Below are positions 21,098 through 21,484 of a DNA stretch of 21,484 nucleotides, piece by piece. Every line of letters begins with the position of its first letter. Within the stretch, counting starts at the first letter, position 1. The position numbers and the translations under genes were made by a program. The notes below the pieces were generated by a model, which worked only from the letters and a program-made list of their open reading frames with translations, was not told the DNA's origin and did not search any database. The DNA lies in IMG/VR virus record IMGVR_UViG_3300031772_000336, positions 1 through 21,484 of that record; one strand, 5' to 3'. Source of the stretch: a virus.

Positions 21098-21484
21098 ATG
21101 GCATTAAACGTAGATGCAATCAAGGCTCGTCTCGCCTCATTCGACAAAAAAGACAAAAAATCCTCCCGTATCAAAGACGCCACTTGGAAACCAGAAGTTG
21201 ATAAGCCTTCGGTTGTCCGAATCGTCCCTTACCAACAAAATCCTGAGAATCCGTTTATCGAACTCAAGTTCCATTACGGACTTAACGGTAGGACATTTCT
21301 CAGCCCGGCCAGTTTCAATCAACCCGACCCCGTGGTTGAGTTGTCCGACCGCTTAAAGAAGCAGGGAGATAAAGATAGCTGGCAGATCGGTCGTGGTCTT
21401 GAACCCAAGATGCGCACTTTCGTTCCCGTCATCGTCCGCGGTGAAGAGGAAAAAGGCGTTCGTTTTTGGGGATTCGGTATCACG
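21098..21484 (+). CDS. 32: Single-stranded DNA-binding protein, T4 gp32-like, 3' end cut by the window edge
   Basis: The first 129 residues of a gp32-like helix-destabilising protein; the frame is open to the window end. The N-terminus is basic (KARLASFDKKDKK), as in the part of gp32 that drives cooperative binding. It is followed by WKPEVDKPSVVRIVPY, matching the gp32 W-x-L...VIRFLP strand, then FHYGLNGRTFLSP and RTFVPVIV with FWGFGI, in the place of the OB-fold core. T4 gp32 binds zinc through His64, Cys77, Cys87 and Cys90; no cysteine occurs in the visible part, so the zinc site appears to be missing. The start is firm: AAAGGA lies 7 bases before ATG 21098, one of the few clear SDs in the window. 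Codon use is C-ending and GC-richer than its neighbours, fitting high expression. Confidence 0.85.
   Translation, partial: MALNVDAIKARLASFDKKDKKSSRIKDATWKPEVDKPSVVRIVPYQQNPENPFIELKFHYGLNGRTFLSPASFNQPDPVVELSDRLKKQGDKDSWQIGRGLEPKMRTFVPVIVRGEEEKGVRFWGFGIT

Noticed and set aside
1-21484. tRNA genes, CRISPR arrays, insertion sequences, integrase or attachment sites
   Set aside because: I looked for clover-leaf arms, spaced direct repeats, transposase motifs and terminal inverted repeats and saw none. The only mobile element I can support is the HNH endonuclease gene.

Overview
The window is a compact, AT-rich stretch of a large tailed-phage genome. Every supported gene lies on the + strand, and no gap between genes exceeds about 125 bases. 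The virion genes place it with the contractile-tailed, T4-related phages: a tail tube protein of the same length as T4 gp19, a gp26-like baseplate protein, a tape-measure protein, a gp48/gp54-like protein, a LysM-like gp53 and a large hub-like protein. The right edge holds the start of a gp32-like ssDNA-binding protein. It is not a close T4 relative: the only polymerase visible is a small family A enzyme, whereas T4 uses a family B enzyme, and most accessory proteins are unfamiliar. I cannot name the host. Many genes lack a Shine-Dalgarno (SD) sequence.

Layout. Bases 2-2293: 3' part of a large protein of unknown function with a duplicated domain. 2324-2533: a small protein with a leader-type N-terminus. 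2603-3094: tail tube. 3095-3206: two hairpins, the second terminator-like and carrying the SD of the next gene. 3207-4013: HNH homing endonuclease. 4037-4216: small unknown. 4221-6197: a long ORF containing three in-frame copies of a Met-Lys-Lys-Ser-Thr-Leu leader, possibly a polyprotein or gene fusion. 6201-7592: nucleotidyltransferase with a coiled-coil tail. 7625-11117: gp26-like protein, an overlapping small protein, and tape measure. 11131-16810: baseplate and hub proteins. 16854-18206: family A DNA polymerase. 18240-20577: two unknown proteins sharing an N-terminal domain. 20574-20972: small unknown, translationally coupled. 21098 to the edge: gp32-like protein behind a leader with three TAAAC repeats.

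The genes from 2603 to 16810 (minus the HNH intruder) look like a late tail and baseplate module, with a set of possibly head-packaged proteins embedded in it. The segment from 16817 on begins with a host-type promoter candidate and looks like the edge of a replication module. The most unusual signals are: the repeated leader ending in Ile-x-Glu, which resembles prohead-protease-processed capsid targeting sequences; a TATTTATA box repeatedly placed just before start codons, sometimes so close that transcripts would be leaderless; the homing endonuclease RBS buried in a hairpin; and the divergent catalytic motifs of the polymerase. All functional names rest on recognising motifs by eye; no database search was possible.
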